64,000 nucleotides of DNA from CAVZZG01 sp963779685 (lineage in GTDB: Bacteria > Actinomycetota > Thermoleophilia > Gaiellales > F1-60-MAGs149): assembly GCA_963779685.1 (NCBI GenBank), contig CAVZZG010000003.1, forward strand, positions 1,240,001 to 1,304,000, written 5' to 3'. The position numbers were made by a program, and so were the translations under genes. Positions 44,906 through 53,426 of this stretch are shown one piece after another. The notes beneath the pieces are model-generated. The model worked only from the letters and a program-made list of their open reading frames with translations. It made no database searches and had not been told where the DNA came from. The number at the start of each line of letters is the position of its first letter. The stretch's first letter is position 1.

Positions 44906-45735
44906 GCCGGGTGATCCCGCTGGAACTGCTGGAACGCGGCGTAGCTCGACGTGAAGAAGTGGCGGTTCTTCGGATCGCCCGGGATGGCCACGTAGTAGAG
45001 GTAGTTCGCGTGCGCGGGATGCGCAGCCGCCTTCAGCGACGCCACGCCGGGGTTCGAGATCGGCGTCGGCGGCAGCCCGCGGTTGATGCGGGTGTTGTAG
45101 GGCGAGTCGACGTTGAGATCGGCACTCGTGAGAGGCCGCCACGAGCCCACGGCGTACTGCACCGAGGCGTCGATGCCGAGCGGCATCCCGGCGTGCAGGC
45201 GGTTGTAGATCACGGCCGCGATCTTGGCCCGGTCGCCGGGGTAGACGGCCTCGCGCTCGATCAGCGAGGCGATCTTGACGATGTCGTAGCGCGTCAGGTT
45301 GCGCTGCCTGGCATACCGGGTGTCGATCGTGGCGAAGCGCTGGGTGAAGGCCTCCACCTGCTGCTGCACCAGATCGTCGGCGCTCGCGGGCATCGCGACG
45401 TCATACGTGGCGGGAAACAGGAAGCCCTCGAGGGTGGGCGCGGTCTCGCCGGCCGCGAGGAATCCGGCCGGGACGCTGGTTCGCTTCAGCGCCGCCTCGT
45501 AGTCGGCCGGCTTCAACCCGACCTTCGACACCGTCCGCTCGATGTCGCGGATCGCGTACCCCTCGGGAATCAGGAGGCGGCGCACCTCACCGGTCGACGA
45601 CCCCGTGGCCGTCGCGCCGCCGGCCGAGTCGCTGCCGAAGACGGCATGGTCGACGGCGCGAAGGCCGAGGGCCACCGCCGCGAGCACCGCGATCATCGCG
45701 ATCGCGCCCGCGAGCATCCGGCCCCGACGCGTCAA
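44902..45735 (-). CDS. mltG: Endolytic transglycosylase MltG
   Basis: An inner-membrane enzyme that cleaves nascent peptidoglycan and sets strand length. One helix (AGAIAMIAVLAAVALGL) anchors a LysM-like subdomain (RLLIPEGYAIRDIERTV) and a YceG domain with the catalytic Glu in IASLIEREAVYPGDRAKIAAV and the typical PYNTRINRGLPPTPISNPG. The start is TTG at 45735, whose TTGA overlaps the ruvX stop, giving 277 residues. The alaS-ruvX-mltG-aroE order is widely conserved. Confidence 0.93.
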   Translation of the reverse strand: MTRRGRMLAGAIAMIAVLAAVALGLRAVDHAVFGSDSAGGATATGSSTGEVRRLLIPEGYAIRDIERTVSKVGLKPADYEAALKRTSVPAGFLAAGETAPTLEGFLFPATYDVAMPASADDLVQQQVEAFTQRFATIDTRYARQRNLTRYDIVKIASLIEREAVYPGDRAKIAAVIYNRLHAGMPLGIDASVQYAVGSWRPLTSADLNVDSPYNTRINRGLPPTPISNPGVASLKAAAHPAHANYLYYVAIPGDPKNRHFFTSSYAAFQQFQRDHPA

Positions 45736-46136
45736 TCGCGTCCGAGGCGGTCGAGGACCCCTTGCAGGAGGACCGCCGCGGCCCGCGAGTCGACCGGCGT
45801 CGCTGCGTCGGGGGCGCCCGTCCGGGTCGCGATCGTCGTCGTGTATCGCTCGTCCTCCCACTCGATCGGTACGTCCACCACGCGCTTCAGCCGCCCGGCG
45901 AACGCGGCCGTCGCCTGCGCCTGGTCCCCGTGCGCGCCCGACGGCGTGCGCGGCAACCCGATCACGATCAGCGCGGGCCGCTCGCGGGTCACGATAGCGG
46001 CAAGCTCCGACATGCCCGCCGCCGTGCCGACCCGTTCCACCGTCTCGATGGGCCGGGCCAGCGTCCCGGTCTCGTCCGCGACCGCCAGGCCGCAGCGACG
46101 CGCTCCGTAGTCGATGGCGAGGATCCGCCGGGTCAT
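45732..46136 (-). CDS. ruvX: Putative Holliday junction resolvase / pre-16S rRNA nuclease YqgF
   Basis: An RNase H-fold nuclease of 134 residues. Motifs are ILAIDYGARRCGLAVAD (first Asp), VIGLPRTPSGAHGD, EWEDERYTT (Glu) and TPVDSRAAAVLLQGVLD (last Asp). All expected acidic residues are present. The start is ATG at 46136, with ATGA overlapping the alaS stop. Confidence 0.94.
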   Translation of the reverse strand: MTRRILAIDYGARRCGLAVADETGTLARPIETVERVGTAAGMSELAAIVTRERPALIVIGLPRTPSGAHGDQAQATAAFAGRLKRVVDVPIEWEDERYTTTIATRTGAPDAATPVDSRAAAVLLQGVLDRLGRD

Positions 46137-48769
46137 CCGCCGAGCCGCTCGGCGAGGAACGCCTGCGCGGCCGCGAGGGCGTCGGGGATGCGTTCCGGGT
46201 CCTTGCCGCCGGCGCGAGCCATGGCGGGACGCCCGCCGCCGCCCCCGCCGACGATCGGCCCGACGGCAGCGATCACGTCGGCCGCGCTGGCGCCGGCCTC
46301 GATCGCCTCGGGGGTGGCGGACGCGACCAGCGCGACCTTGCCGCCCGACCGGGACGCGAGCACCACCGCCGACGGCCCGAGCCGGCCGCGCAGCTGGTCG
46401 GACAGGCGCAGGAGCTCATCGCCCGACGTCTCCCCCGCATCGGCCGCCAGCACGGCGATCGGCCCGACGTGACGGGCGAGCGCGAGCAGCGCGTCGAGGT
46501 CGGCGCCGCCGGCCTGCCCGCCGCCGTCCCGCGAGGCCTGCTCGAGCTCGCGGATGCGCTCCCGCAGACGCGCGATCGCGTCGGGCAGATGCTCGGGGTC
46601 GGTCTTCAGCTCGCGCGCGAGCTCGCCGGCGATGCGGTCGGCGTCGCGCAGCAGCCGCACCGCGGCCCCGCCCGTCACCGCCTCGATGCGTCGGACACCC
46701 TGCCCGACCGAGCTCTCGGCCAGGATCTTCATCGGGCCGACCTCGGCGGTCGACCGCAGGTGCGTCCCGCCGCAGAGCTCCCGGGAGAAGCCGACCACCT
46801 CGACCACCCGAACGCGATCGCCGTACTTCTCGCCGAACAGCATCGTCGCGCCGAGCGCGCGGGCCTCGTCCTGGCTGGTCTCGAAGATCCGCACCGGCAG
46901 GTTTCGGGTGACGACCTCGTTCACCCGGTCCTCGACCCGTCGCAGCTCGGCCGCGGACACGGGCCGGGGGTGCGAGAAGTCGAAGCGCAGCTTGTCGGGG
47001 CGCACGGCCGAGCCACGCTGGTGCGCGTGCTCGCCGAGCACCTCGCGCAGCGCGCGGTGCAGCAGGTGCGTGCCGGTGTGGTTCGCCATGGTCGGGACGC
47101 GGCGTTCCGCGTCAACGATCGCCCGAACGGTCTCCCCGGCCGTGATCGCCCCGTGCTCGAGCGCCACGACCAGCGCCTGGTCACCGTCGAAGCGGTAGAC
47201 GTCGACGACGGCGCCGCGGCCGGAAGGGCCTTCCAGGTGCCCGTGATCGGATACCTGCCCGCCGCCCTCGGGGTAGAACGGCGAGCGGCGGAGCTTCACG
47301 AGCACGCGACCCGGCTCGATCTCCTCCACCGCTTCCGCAGTCGTCTCGACGTCGAGTTCGTCGTAGCCGATGAAGGTGGTCGGCACGCCCGCCTCGCGGG
47401 CGAAGGCCGCTGCCACCTCGCGCTCCTGACCACCGCGCGCGGCCTCGCGCGCCCTCCGGCGCTGCGCGTCCATCAGGGTCGCGAACCCGCCCTCGTCGAC
47501 CGTCAGGCCGTGCTCGGCGGCGATCTCGCCGGTCACCTCGATCGGGAAACCGTAGGTGTCGTGGAGGCGGAAGGCATCCGCCGCGGGCACCTCGGCGGCG
47601 CCGGTCTGCTTCGTCCGGGCGATGACGTCGTCGAGGATGGCGGTGCCGGTCTCGAGCGTGCGCGCGAACCGCTCCTCCTCGGCCGTGAGGATCTCGCGGA
47701 CCTCCGCCTGGTGCTGGACGAGGTCGGGGTAGGGAGCGCCGAACTCGGCCACGACGACATCGTGCAGGCGCGCCAGGAAGGGGGAGCGAAGGCCGATGCG
47801 ATGGCCGTGCGAGACGGCGCGCCGGATGATCCGGCGGAGGATGTAGCCGCGTTGCTCGTTGGACGGGATCACGCCGTCGGTCGCGAGGAACACCATCCCG
47901 CGGCCATGGTCGGCGAGCACCCGCAGCGCCCGCGTCTCGGTGCCACCGGCCTCGTAGCTCGCCCCGCTCCACTCCTCACAGGCGCGGATCACGGTCTGGA
48001 AGCAGTCGGTCTCGTACACCGAGTGGACGCCCTGCAGCAGCGCGGACACCCGCTCGACCCCGGCACCGGTGTCGATCGAGGGGCGCGGCAGCGGGACGAG
48101 CGTCGAGTCGGGCTGGCGGTCGTACTGCATGAAGACCAGGTTCCAGAACTCGAGCACGCGGTCGCAGTCGCACTGCGGCCCGCATTCGTCCGGGCCGGGG
48201 CCGAGCGGCTTGCCGCAACCGTGGGCCGGCCCGCGATCGTAGAAGAGCTCCGAGCACGGACCGCAGGGACCGGTCGGGCCGGCCTTCCAGAAGTTGTCCT
48301 CGCCGAGGCGCACGATGCGGTCGGCGGGGACGCCCGTCTGGCGCCACAGCTCGATCGCCTCCTCGTCCGCCGGCACGCCGGGCGCCCCCTCGTAGACCGT
48401 GATCCACAGCCGGTCCGGCGGGATCGCCCAGCCATCCGTCACCAGCTCCCACGCGTAGCCGATGGCGTGCTCCTTGAAGTAGTCGCCGAACGAGAAGTTG
48501 CCCATCATCTCGAAGAACGTGAGGTGGCGGGCGGTCCGCCCGACCTCGTCGATGTCGGTCGTCCGGAAGCACTTCTGGGTCGACGTGGCACGGGGCGCCG
48601 GCGGCTGCTCGACGCCCAGGAAGTACGGCTTGAACGGCTGCATGCCCGCGGTCGTCAGCAGCACCGACGGGTCGAGCGATGCCGGCACGAGCGATGCGGA
48701 CGGCACGACCAGGTGGTCGCGAGCCGCGAAGTAGTCACGGAAGCTCTGGCGGATCTCGTGAGAACGCAT
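46133..48769 (-). CDS. alaS: Alanyl-tRNA synthetase
   Basis: It charges tRNA-Ala and edits mischarged Ser and Gly. The 878 residues include the class II core (TTAGMQPFKPYFLG, QKCFRTTDIDEVGRTARHLT, FEMMGNFSFGDYFKEHAI), the editing zinc motifs NHTGTHLLHRAL and CGGTHLRST, and a C-terminal DHHA1/glycine-rich domain (GPIVGGGGGGRP). Length is normal. ATG at 48769, divergent from groES 43 bp away. Confidence 0.98.
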   Translation of the reverse strand: MRSHEIRQSFRDYFAARDHLVVPSASLVPASLDPSVLLTTAGMQPFKPYFLGVEQPPAPRATSTQKCFRTTDIDEVGRTARHLTFFEMMGNFSFGDYFKEHAIGYAWELVTDGWAIPPDRLWITVYEGAPGVPADEEAIELWRQTGVPADRIVRLGEDNFWKAGPTGPCGPCSELFYDRGPAHGCGKPLGPGPDECGPQCDCDRVLEFWNLVFMQYDRQPDSTLVPLPRPSIDTGAGVERVSALLQGVHSVYETDCFQTVIRACEEWSGASYEAGGTETRALRVLADHGRGMVFLATDGVIPSNEQRGYILRRIIRRAVSHGHRIGLRSPFLARLHDVVVAEFGAPYPDLVQHQAEVREILTAEEERFARTLETGTAILDDVIARTKQTGAAEVPAADAFRLHDTYGFPIEVTGEIAAEHGLTVDEGGFATLMDAQRRRAREAARGGQEREVAAAFAREAGVPTTFIGYDELDVETTAEAVEEIEPGRVLVKLRRSPFYPEGGGQVSDHGHLEGPSGRGAVVDVYRFDGDQALVVALEHGAITAGETVRAIVDAERRVPTMANHTGTHLLHRALREVLGEHAHQRGSAVRPDKLRFDFSHPRPVSAAELRRVEDRVNEVVTRNLPVRIFETSQDEARALGATMLFGEKYGDRVRVVEVVGFSRELCGGTHLRSTAEVGPMKILAESSVGQGVRRIEAVTGGAAVRLLRDADRIAGELARELKTDPEHLPDAIARLRERIRELEQASRDGGGQAGGADLDALLALARHVGPIAVLAADAGETSGDELLRLSDQLRGRLGPSAVVLASRSGGKVALVASATPEAIEAGASAADVIAAVGPIVGGGGGGRPAMARAGGKDPERIPDALAAAQAFLAERLGG

Positions 48770-48799
48770 TGCCGCCGAAGTCTAGGCGGCGGCACGCGG

Positions 48800-48805
48800 T
48801 ACGAT
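48800..48805 (+). promoter_or_regulatory. -10-like hexamer TACGAT for groES
   Basis: TACGAT ends 7 nt before the ATG at 48813. An earlier ATG at 48804 lies inside the hexamer, so it is unlikely to be the start. Confidence 0.45.
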
Positions 48806-48812
48806 GGCGGCG

Positions 48813-49130
48813 ATGTACGGCGATGACGACACGGTGCGGCGCGTGGAACAGTCCTCCACGCCCAGCGCGAACATCGAACCGCTCGACGACTGGCTCACCA
48901 TCGCCCCGTCGTCCGAGGAGCACGAGACCCGCGCGGGGCTGATCATCCCGGCATCGGCCGAGGTACCGGTGCGCGCCGGGGTGGTGCTGGCCGTCGGCGA
49001 CGACGCGAACGGGATCGCGCCGGGCGACAAGGTGCTGTTCCCGCGGGCCGCGACGATGGAGGTGCGCCTCGGCGGTGAGCCGGTGCTGCTCGTCCGCCGC
49101 CGCGACCTGGTGGCGCGGTTCACCGAGTAG
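48813..49130 (+). CDS. groS: GroES-family (Cpn10) co-chaperonin, orphan
   Basis: The 105-residue product has the Cpn10 fold pattern: IEPLDDWLTIAP, a mobile-loop region THETRAGLIIPASA (written here EHETRAGLIIPASA in the sequence), VVLAVGDDANGIAPGDKVLF and a C-terminal VRRRDLVARF. It keeps the Gly-Leu-Ile-Ile-Pro loop that binds GroEL, but has an N-terminal extension and no groEL follows. It may be a second, divergent GroES copy. ATG 48813 is preferred because the upstream ATG overlaps the promoter. Confidence 0.75.
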   Translation: MYGDDDTVRRVEQSSTPSANIEPLDDWLTIAPSSEEHETRAGLIIPASAEVPVRAGVVLAVGDDANGIAPGDKVLFPRAATMEVRLGGEPVLLVRRRDLVARFTE

Positions 49131-49138
49131 GAAGCTCC

Positions 49139-49570
49139 GTGACCGGCCGCGAGCTGATCGAGGCGCTGGCGTCCGGTGCGGCGCCGCCGCCGCCCATCGC
49201 CAGCCTGATGCCGTTCGAACTGACGGAGGTGGCGGACGGCATGGTCCGGCTCCGGGCCATGCCGGGCGCCGAGCATCTGAACCCGATGGGCACGGTGCAC
49301 GGCGGCTTCGCCATGACGGTGCTCGACGCGGCCATGGCGATGGCGATCTTCACCCGCCTGCCCGAAGGGGTCGGGCCGGTGTCGATCGAGATCCAGACGC
49401 GCTTCCACCGGCCGATCTTCCCGACGACCGGCGAGGTCGGCGTCGAGGGCAGGGTGCTGCACCTCGGCTCGCTCACGGCGACGGCCGAGGGCGACCTGCG
49501 CAACTCCGGCGGCAAGCTGCTGGCACACGCGACCTGCACGTGCGCCATCGTCGCCCTCTCCCCCTCCATC
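49139..49570 (+). CDS. PaaI-type hotdog thioesterase without an in-frame stop
   Basis: From GTG 49139 (AGGAAG Shine-Dalgarno) the frame encodes a hotdog domain: LMPFELTEVADGMVRLRAMP, HLNPMGTVHGGFAMTVLDAA (catalytic HGG region), VSIEIQTRFHRPI and a final HATCTCAIVAL. The conserved domain ends near 49560, but the frame has no stop until 50794 and would run antisense through two minus-strand genes. Two palindromes begin at the domain end, so the original stop was probably displaced by them or hidden by a sequence error. The end given is the limit of conserved sequence. Confidence 0.75.
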
Positions 49571-49593
49571 CACCGCACAGCGGTGGATGGAGG
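49563..49593 (+). terminator. 13-bp perfect hairpin at the thioesterase end
   Basis: CCTCCATCCACCG and CGGTGGATGGAGG pair exactly around a 5-nt loop (CACAG). No T-tract follows. It lies where the conserved thioesterase domain stops. Confidence 0.55.
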
Positions 49594-49595
49594 CG

Positions 49596-49665
49596 AGTGT
49601 CCCGCGTCGGAAGTTCGCCGGGCTCCTCGCGCCGACCTGCCGACGAACTTCGGACTCGGGACACT
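49596..49665. repeat. 70-bp palindromic element (22-bp inverted repeats)
   Basis: The 22-mer at 49596-49617 (AGTGTCCCG...GAAGTTCG) is repeated in reverse complement at 49644-49665 with 20 of 22 matches and a 26-nt centre. It could be a REP-like or MITE-like element. The rest of the gap to 49820 has only minor GC-rich symmetry and no gene I can support. Confidence 0.55.
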
Positions 49666-49820
49666 AACGTCCGGCGGGCTCGCGCGAATGGCCGTTACAA
49701 GCCCGAGTGACGACCATCCGGGCCTGGCCCAGGCGACCACAAGCCGCCGCCACCCTCCGCCGCCGGCTGCTCGGGACGCCCGGTCGGGTCGTGCACCACG
49801 GCCGTCGGATCCAGCTACGG

Positions 49821-50123
49821 CTACCGCCCGCTGGCAGCACCGGATCGCGTGGCTGGCCTTGTCTCAACCTCGACCCCTAGCGTCTCCGCCAGCTGTGCTT
49901 CGAGCATGCGGCGGCGCTCGTCGGCCGCACGCCTGCCGTCCGCCAGCGCCAGCCGCGCGTCGCCGTGGACTTCGCCCAGGTCGCGGCGGACCATCGCGGG
50001 CAGGGCCAGGAGCGCATCCGTCAGGGAGACGCCCCGCGCGGCCATGTCGCGCCGCACCCGCAGCGCGAGGACGAGCGCCGCGCCACCGGCCAGCAGGCCC
50101 GCGATGCCCGAGAGCGCCCTCAC
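49821..50123 (-). CDS. Small membrane-anchored protein, unknown function
   Basis: A 100-residue protein: an N-terminal helix (LSGIAGLLAGGAALVLAL), then a basic, amphipathic region with long helices (GEVHGDARLALADGRRAADE, RRRMLEAQLAETLG). I recognise no family. The start is GTG at 50123, with GTGA overlapping the DUF948-like gene, so the pair is coupled and probably forms a two-protein membrane module. Confidence 0.6.
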   Translation of the reverse strand: MRALSGIAGLLAGGAALVLALRVRRDMAARGVSLTDALLALPAMVRRDLGEVHGDARLALADGRRAADERRRMLEAQLAETLGVEVETRPATRSGAASGR

Positions 50124-50503
50124 TCCGGTTCCGCGTCATCCCGGGCGCCGCGACGCGCCCGGAAGGACGAGGTGGCGCCGCTCGCGTACGCCGATGCCTC
50201 GGCCATCTTCGAGAACGGCTTGGCGAGCACGTCGGAGACCTTGCGGACCGTCCGGTCGGCCGACTCGACGCCCTCGGAGGCGCTGGCCAGGATCCGGTCG
50301 ACGCGCTCCATCTGCACCGACGCCTGATCGAGCAGGACGTTCGCCTTCACCAGCGCGGGAACCGCCTCACGGTCGACGTCGCGCAATGCCTCCGTGGCAG
50401 CCGCCAGGGTCTGCGCCGCGCGGGCGCCGACGACGGCGAGCACGACGGCTGCGACGACGAGGAAGAACGCCAGGGCCAGCAGAGCGAGGTCGCCGAGATC
50501 CAC
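50120..50503 (-). CDS. DUF948-like single-pass membrane coiled-coil protein
   Basis: The 127-residue product has one N-terminal helix (LALLALAFFLVVAAVVLAVV) followed by a heptad-rich stretch (LAAATEALRDVDREAVPALV, LLDQASVQMERVDRILASA) typical of DUF948/YtxH-like proteins found near tRNA-modification and alaS genes. The start is GTG at 50503, six nt after a TAGGAT box. The 248-bp gap upstream to mnmA shows no further gene. Confidence 0.65.
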   Translation of the reverse strand: MDLGDLALLALAFFLVVAAVVLAVVGARAAQTLAAATEALRDVDREAVPALVKANVLLDQASVQMERVDRILASASEGVESADRTVRKVSDVLAKPFSKMAEASAYASGATSSFRARRGARDDAEPE

Positions 50504-50509
50504 GTGGCA

Positions 50510-50515
50510 ATCCTA
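50510..50515 (-). promoter_or_regulatory. -10-like hexamer TAGGAT for the DUF948-like pair
   Basis: Minus-strand TAGGAT ends 6 nt before the GTG at 50503, without a Shine-Dalgarno. Confidence 0.45.
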
Positions 50516-50751
50516 TCGGGGGATACGGCGGCTCCGCCGGTTCCAACCTCCGGGGAAGGTCAACGGGACCGCCTCGACCACCGCCCCAATTCGGGAGCCA
50601 AGGCGTTTTCATCGTCCCAGAGTCGTTCCGTCTCCCCTCTCTCAGGAACCCGGAGGTCTTCCTCGGCGAAGCCGCTGTCCGGAGAGCATGCACCCTCGAC
50701 GCCGAGACCGGAAATCCGATCGGTGACATTCTGGAAGTTCGGGGCCGATAT

Positions 50752-52137
50752 CTACGTGATCGTGCCGTATCCCACGATCGCATCCGCGAGGTAGATGGCG
50801 GCGGTCTGACCTCCCGCAACCGCGTAGGCGTCGTCGTCGAGTTCCAGCACGCGCCGCGGCCCGGTCCCGATCAGCGATCCGGAGGCCGGCGACGACCGGT
50901 GACGGAGGCGTGCACGGACTCGCGTGCACTCGACATGCATGACGACATCGCGAAGCTCGACCGTCCGCACGCCGAGCCGGCGGCGAGGCGCCACCACCAC
51001 CGTGTTCGCCACGGCATCCGTGCGCAGCACGTAGAGCGGCTCCGGCGCGGACACGCCGACGCCCCGTCGCTGTCCCGGCGTGAACGCGGCATGGCCGCCG
51101 TGGTGCCCGATGGTCGCACCGTCCGCATCGACGATCGCGCCGGGCTCGAAGACGACGCCCTCGCGCCGAAGGAACGCCCGGTAGTCGTCGCCGCCGAGGA
51201 AGCACACCTCCTGGCTCTCCGGCGCATGCGCGGCCGCCAGGCCGAGGGCCACGGCGCGCTCCCGCGTGTCGGCCTTGGTGCGGTCGCCGAGCGGGAAGAC
51301 GAGGCGCGCGGTGACGGCCGGCGGGACGCTCGCGAGCATGTAGCTCTGGTCCTTGGCCGGGTCGGCGCCCGCGGCGACGAGCTGGCGCCCGTCGATCTCC
51401 GCCCGCCGGGCGTAGTGCCCGGTACGAACCTCGCCGGCACCGATGGCGTCGGCCAGCGCCACGAGCTCGTGCAGCCGGAACGCGCCGTTGCACGTCGTGC
51501 ACGGGTTCGGCGTCTCGCCGGCGCGGTACGCGGCCACGAACGGCTCCACGACGGCGGCGCGGAAGTCGTCGGCGAGATCGAGCGTGACGTGGGCGTGGCC
51601 GCGCTCGTGGCAGAGTGCACGAGCGCGGCGAACGGCGTCGGGGGCGCAGCAGGCCCGCGACGCGTCGGGCCCGTCCGGGTCGATCCAGAGCCGCAGCGTG
51701 GCGCCGACCGAGCCTGCGGGAGCCTCGGCCAGGACGACGGCCGAGTCGACTCCGCCCGACATCGCGACCAGGGCCGGGCACGCAGCGGGAGCCCGCGCGC
51801 CGCGGTGGAACGCATCGCCGATGGCCGCGTGCAGAGCGTCGACCGCGATGGCGACGCATGCACGGCGGGCGCCGGGAACGGTGACGGTGACCGCGGCGAG
51901 CGCAGCGGCCTCCGACAGACGAGCCGCGTCGAGCAGGCCGGTGCCCTCGGCCCTCTCCGCGAGCCAGGCGGCCGCCGCGGTCGACGCCGGGCAGGCATCG
52001 GCGCCGAACCTGACCGCGGCGAGCCGGCCGTCCGCGACCGCTAGCGTGAATCGCACCCGATCGTCGCAGCCGCCGCCGCCGGCGAGCCCGACGCCGTCAG
52101 GGCGCTCGATCGACCCGGCCCGGCCGAGATCGATCAT
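50752..52137 (-). CDS. mnmA: IscU-like scaffold fused to tRNA 2-thiouridylase MnmA
   Basis: The 461-residue chain has an N-terminal IscU/NifU_N-like domain (about 1-112) with three cysteines at the scaffold positions: C24 in GGGCDDRVRF, C49 in GADACPAS and C94 in RRACVAIAVDALHAAIGDA. The rest is MnmA: PP-loop AMSGGVDSAVVLAE (127-132), catalytic Cys213 in ETPNPCTTCNGAF, TGHYARR, Cys312 in SQEVCFLGGDDYRAF and a C-terminal beta barrel. MnmA thiolates U34 of Lys, Glu and Gln tRNAs. ATG 52137 overlaps the iscS stop (ATGA), so sulfur donor and acceptor are coupled. Confidence 0.9.
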   Translation of the reverse strand: MIDLGRAGSIERPDGVGLAGGGGCDDRVRFTLAVADGRLAAVRFGADACPASTAAAAWLAERAEGTGLLDAARLSEAAALAAVTVTVPGARRACVAIAVDALHAAIGDAFHRGARAPAACPALVAMSGGVDSAVVLAEAPAGSVGATLRLWIDPDGPDASRACCAPDAVRRARALCHERGHAHVTLDLADDFRAAVVEPFVAAYRAGETPNPCTTCNGAFRLHELVALADAIGAGEVRTGHYARRAEIDGRQLVAAGADPAKDQSYMLASVPPAVTARLVFPLGDRTKADTRERAVALGLAAAHAPESQEVCFLGGDDYRAFLRREGVVFEPGAIVDADGATIGHHGGHAAFTPGQRRGVGVSAPEPLYVLRTDAVANTVVVAPRRRLGVRTVELRDVVMHVECTRVRARLRHRSSPASGSLIGTGPRRVLELDDDAYAVAGGQTAAIYLADAIVGYGTIT

Positions 52138-53255
52138 CGCGCGCCCCGGACGGCCACGTCGAGCGCGCTGCGGTGCACCGCGAAGGCGGCGAGGAACCGG
52201 TCGACGTCGCCGTCGTTCGTCTCGGGGCCCAGGGTGACGCGCAGCGCCCCGCGGGCCTCCGTATCGTCGTATCCCATGGCGCTGAGCACGTGCGAGGGCT
52301 CGGCGGTGCCGGCGGCGCAGGCCGAGCCGGCCGCGACGCAGATCCCCTCGCCGTCGAGCTGCACGACCAGCACGTCTCCGCGCACGCCGGTCAGCAGGAG
52401 GCTGTGGCCGGGGAGCCGCGGCGCACCGCCACCCGCGACCGGCAGCCCCGCCTCCCGCTCGAGACGATCACGGCGCGAGGCCCGGCGACCCCACTCGGCG
52501 GGATCGCCCTGGCGCTCTGCCAGAGCCGCCGCCAGGCCCGCGGCGCCCGCCACGTTCTCGGTGCCGGGACGAAGGCCGGCCTCCTGCCCGCCGCCGTGCA
52601 ACACCGCGGACAGGGATGCCACGCCGCGGCCCGCCAGCACCCCGACGCCCTTCGGCCCACCGAGCTTGTGGGCCGCGATGGCGAGCGTGCCGCGCTCGCC
52701 GAGCACGGTGGCGGAGACCCCCGTCCCGCCGGCGGCCTGCACGGCGTCGACGTGCAACGGCACGCCGCGGTCGGCGCAGATCGCCGCGATCTCCTCGATC
52801 GGCTGCACGACGCCGGTGACGTTGTTGGCCCACATCACGCTGCAGATGGCGTCTCCCGGCCGCACCAGGGCTGCGAGCCGGGTCAGGTCGACCACTCCAT
52901 CGGCGTCGACCGGCGCCCGGCAGACGTCGCCTCCGCGCCGCTCGTAGGCCAGCAGCGGCTCGCGGACGGCCGGGTGCTCGACGGCCGAGGCGACCGCGCG
53001 GCCACCGTCCGCCAGCCGCCCTGCCACGGCCAGATTGTCGGCCTCGGTACCGCCGGCGCAGAACACGACCTCGGACGGTGCCACGCCCAGCACGAGCGCC
53101 ACCGTCTCCCTCGCCGCATCGAGTCCGGCCCGAGCGGCCCGGCCGGCCGCGTGCGGCTCGGACGGGTTGCCGAACCGCTCCCGCAGGTAGGGCTCCATCG
53201 CCGCCCAGGCAGCGTCGGAGAGCGGGGTCGTCGCGGCGTGGTCGAGGTAGGTCAT
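52134..53255 (-). CDS. iscS: Cysteine desulfurase (IscS/NifS-like)
   Basis: A PLP enzyme that takes sulfur from cysteine for Fe-S clusters and thiouridine. The 373 residues contain TYLDHAATTPLSDAAWAAM, the PLP-lysine block AIAAHKLGGPKGVGVL, HGGGQEAGLRPGTENVAGA and the catalytic cysteine in AAGSACAAGTAEPSHVL. ATG at 53255 is the natural start; an in-frame upstream extension runs into the 6S RNA candidate and is not conserved. It directly precedes the IscU-MnmA fusion gene. Confidence 0.94.
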   Translation of the reverse strand: MTYLDHAATTPLSDAAWAAMEPYLRERFGNPSEPHAAGRAARAGLDAARETVALVLGVAPSEVVFCAGGTEADNLAVAGRLADGGRAVASAVEHPAVREPLLAYERRGGDVCRAPVDADGVVDLTRLAALVRPGDAICSVMWANNVTGVVQPIEEIAAICADRGVPLHVDAVQAAGGTGVSATVLGERGTLAIAAHKLGGPKGVGVLAGRGVASLSAVLHGGGQEAGLRPGTENVAGAAGLAAALAERQGDPAEWGRRASRRDRLEREAGLPVAGGGAPRLPGHSLLLTGVRGDVLVVQLDGEGICVAAGSACAAGTAEPSHVLSAMGYDDTEARGALRVTLGPETNDGDVDRFLAAFAVHRSALDVAVRGAR

Positions 53256-53264
53256 GGAGGCAGA

Positions 53265-53420
53265 GGATCCACCCTGCCGTGACGACACCTCCCGTTGAAC
53301 CTGCAAGGCAGGTGGGCCTCCTACCCGAACCGACGGCGTGCCGCGGGAACGGGAAAACGGAGTCCCAGGGTGATAGCGTTGGCCCAACCGCGGCATGTGC
53401 GCCACGGGCAGGGTCGACCC
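53265..53420 (-). ncRNA. ssrS: 6S RNA candidate
   Basis: The 190-bp gap between murI and iscS folds, on the minus strand, like 6S RNA. A closing stem ACCCTGCC/GGCAGGGT extends by GTG/CAC. An upper stem GGTTGGGCC/GGCCCACC carries one bulge, and a terminal arm follows. The 3' side of the large bubble carries a small CCTGC/GCAGG hairpin. The 5' bubble segment GTGGCGC...CCGCGGTTGG resembles that of E. coli 6S. In Bacillus a 6S gene likewise sits near rarA-cymR-iscS-mnmA. Ends are estimated from the stem and from a TACACT box about 7 nt upstream. Confidence 0.6.
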
Positions 53421-53426
53421 GATCTG

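Noticed and set aside
50504..50751. Possible small gene in the mnmA-DUF948 gap
   Set aside because: An open frame exists on the minus strand but has no recognisable domain, poor start context and overlaps neighbours; left as non-coding.
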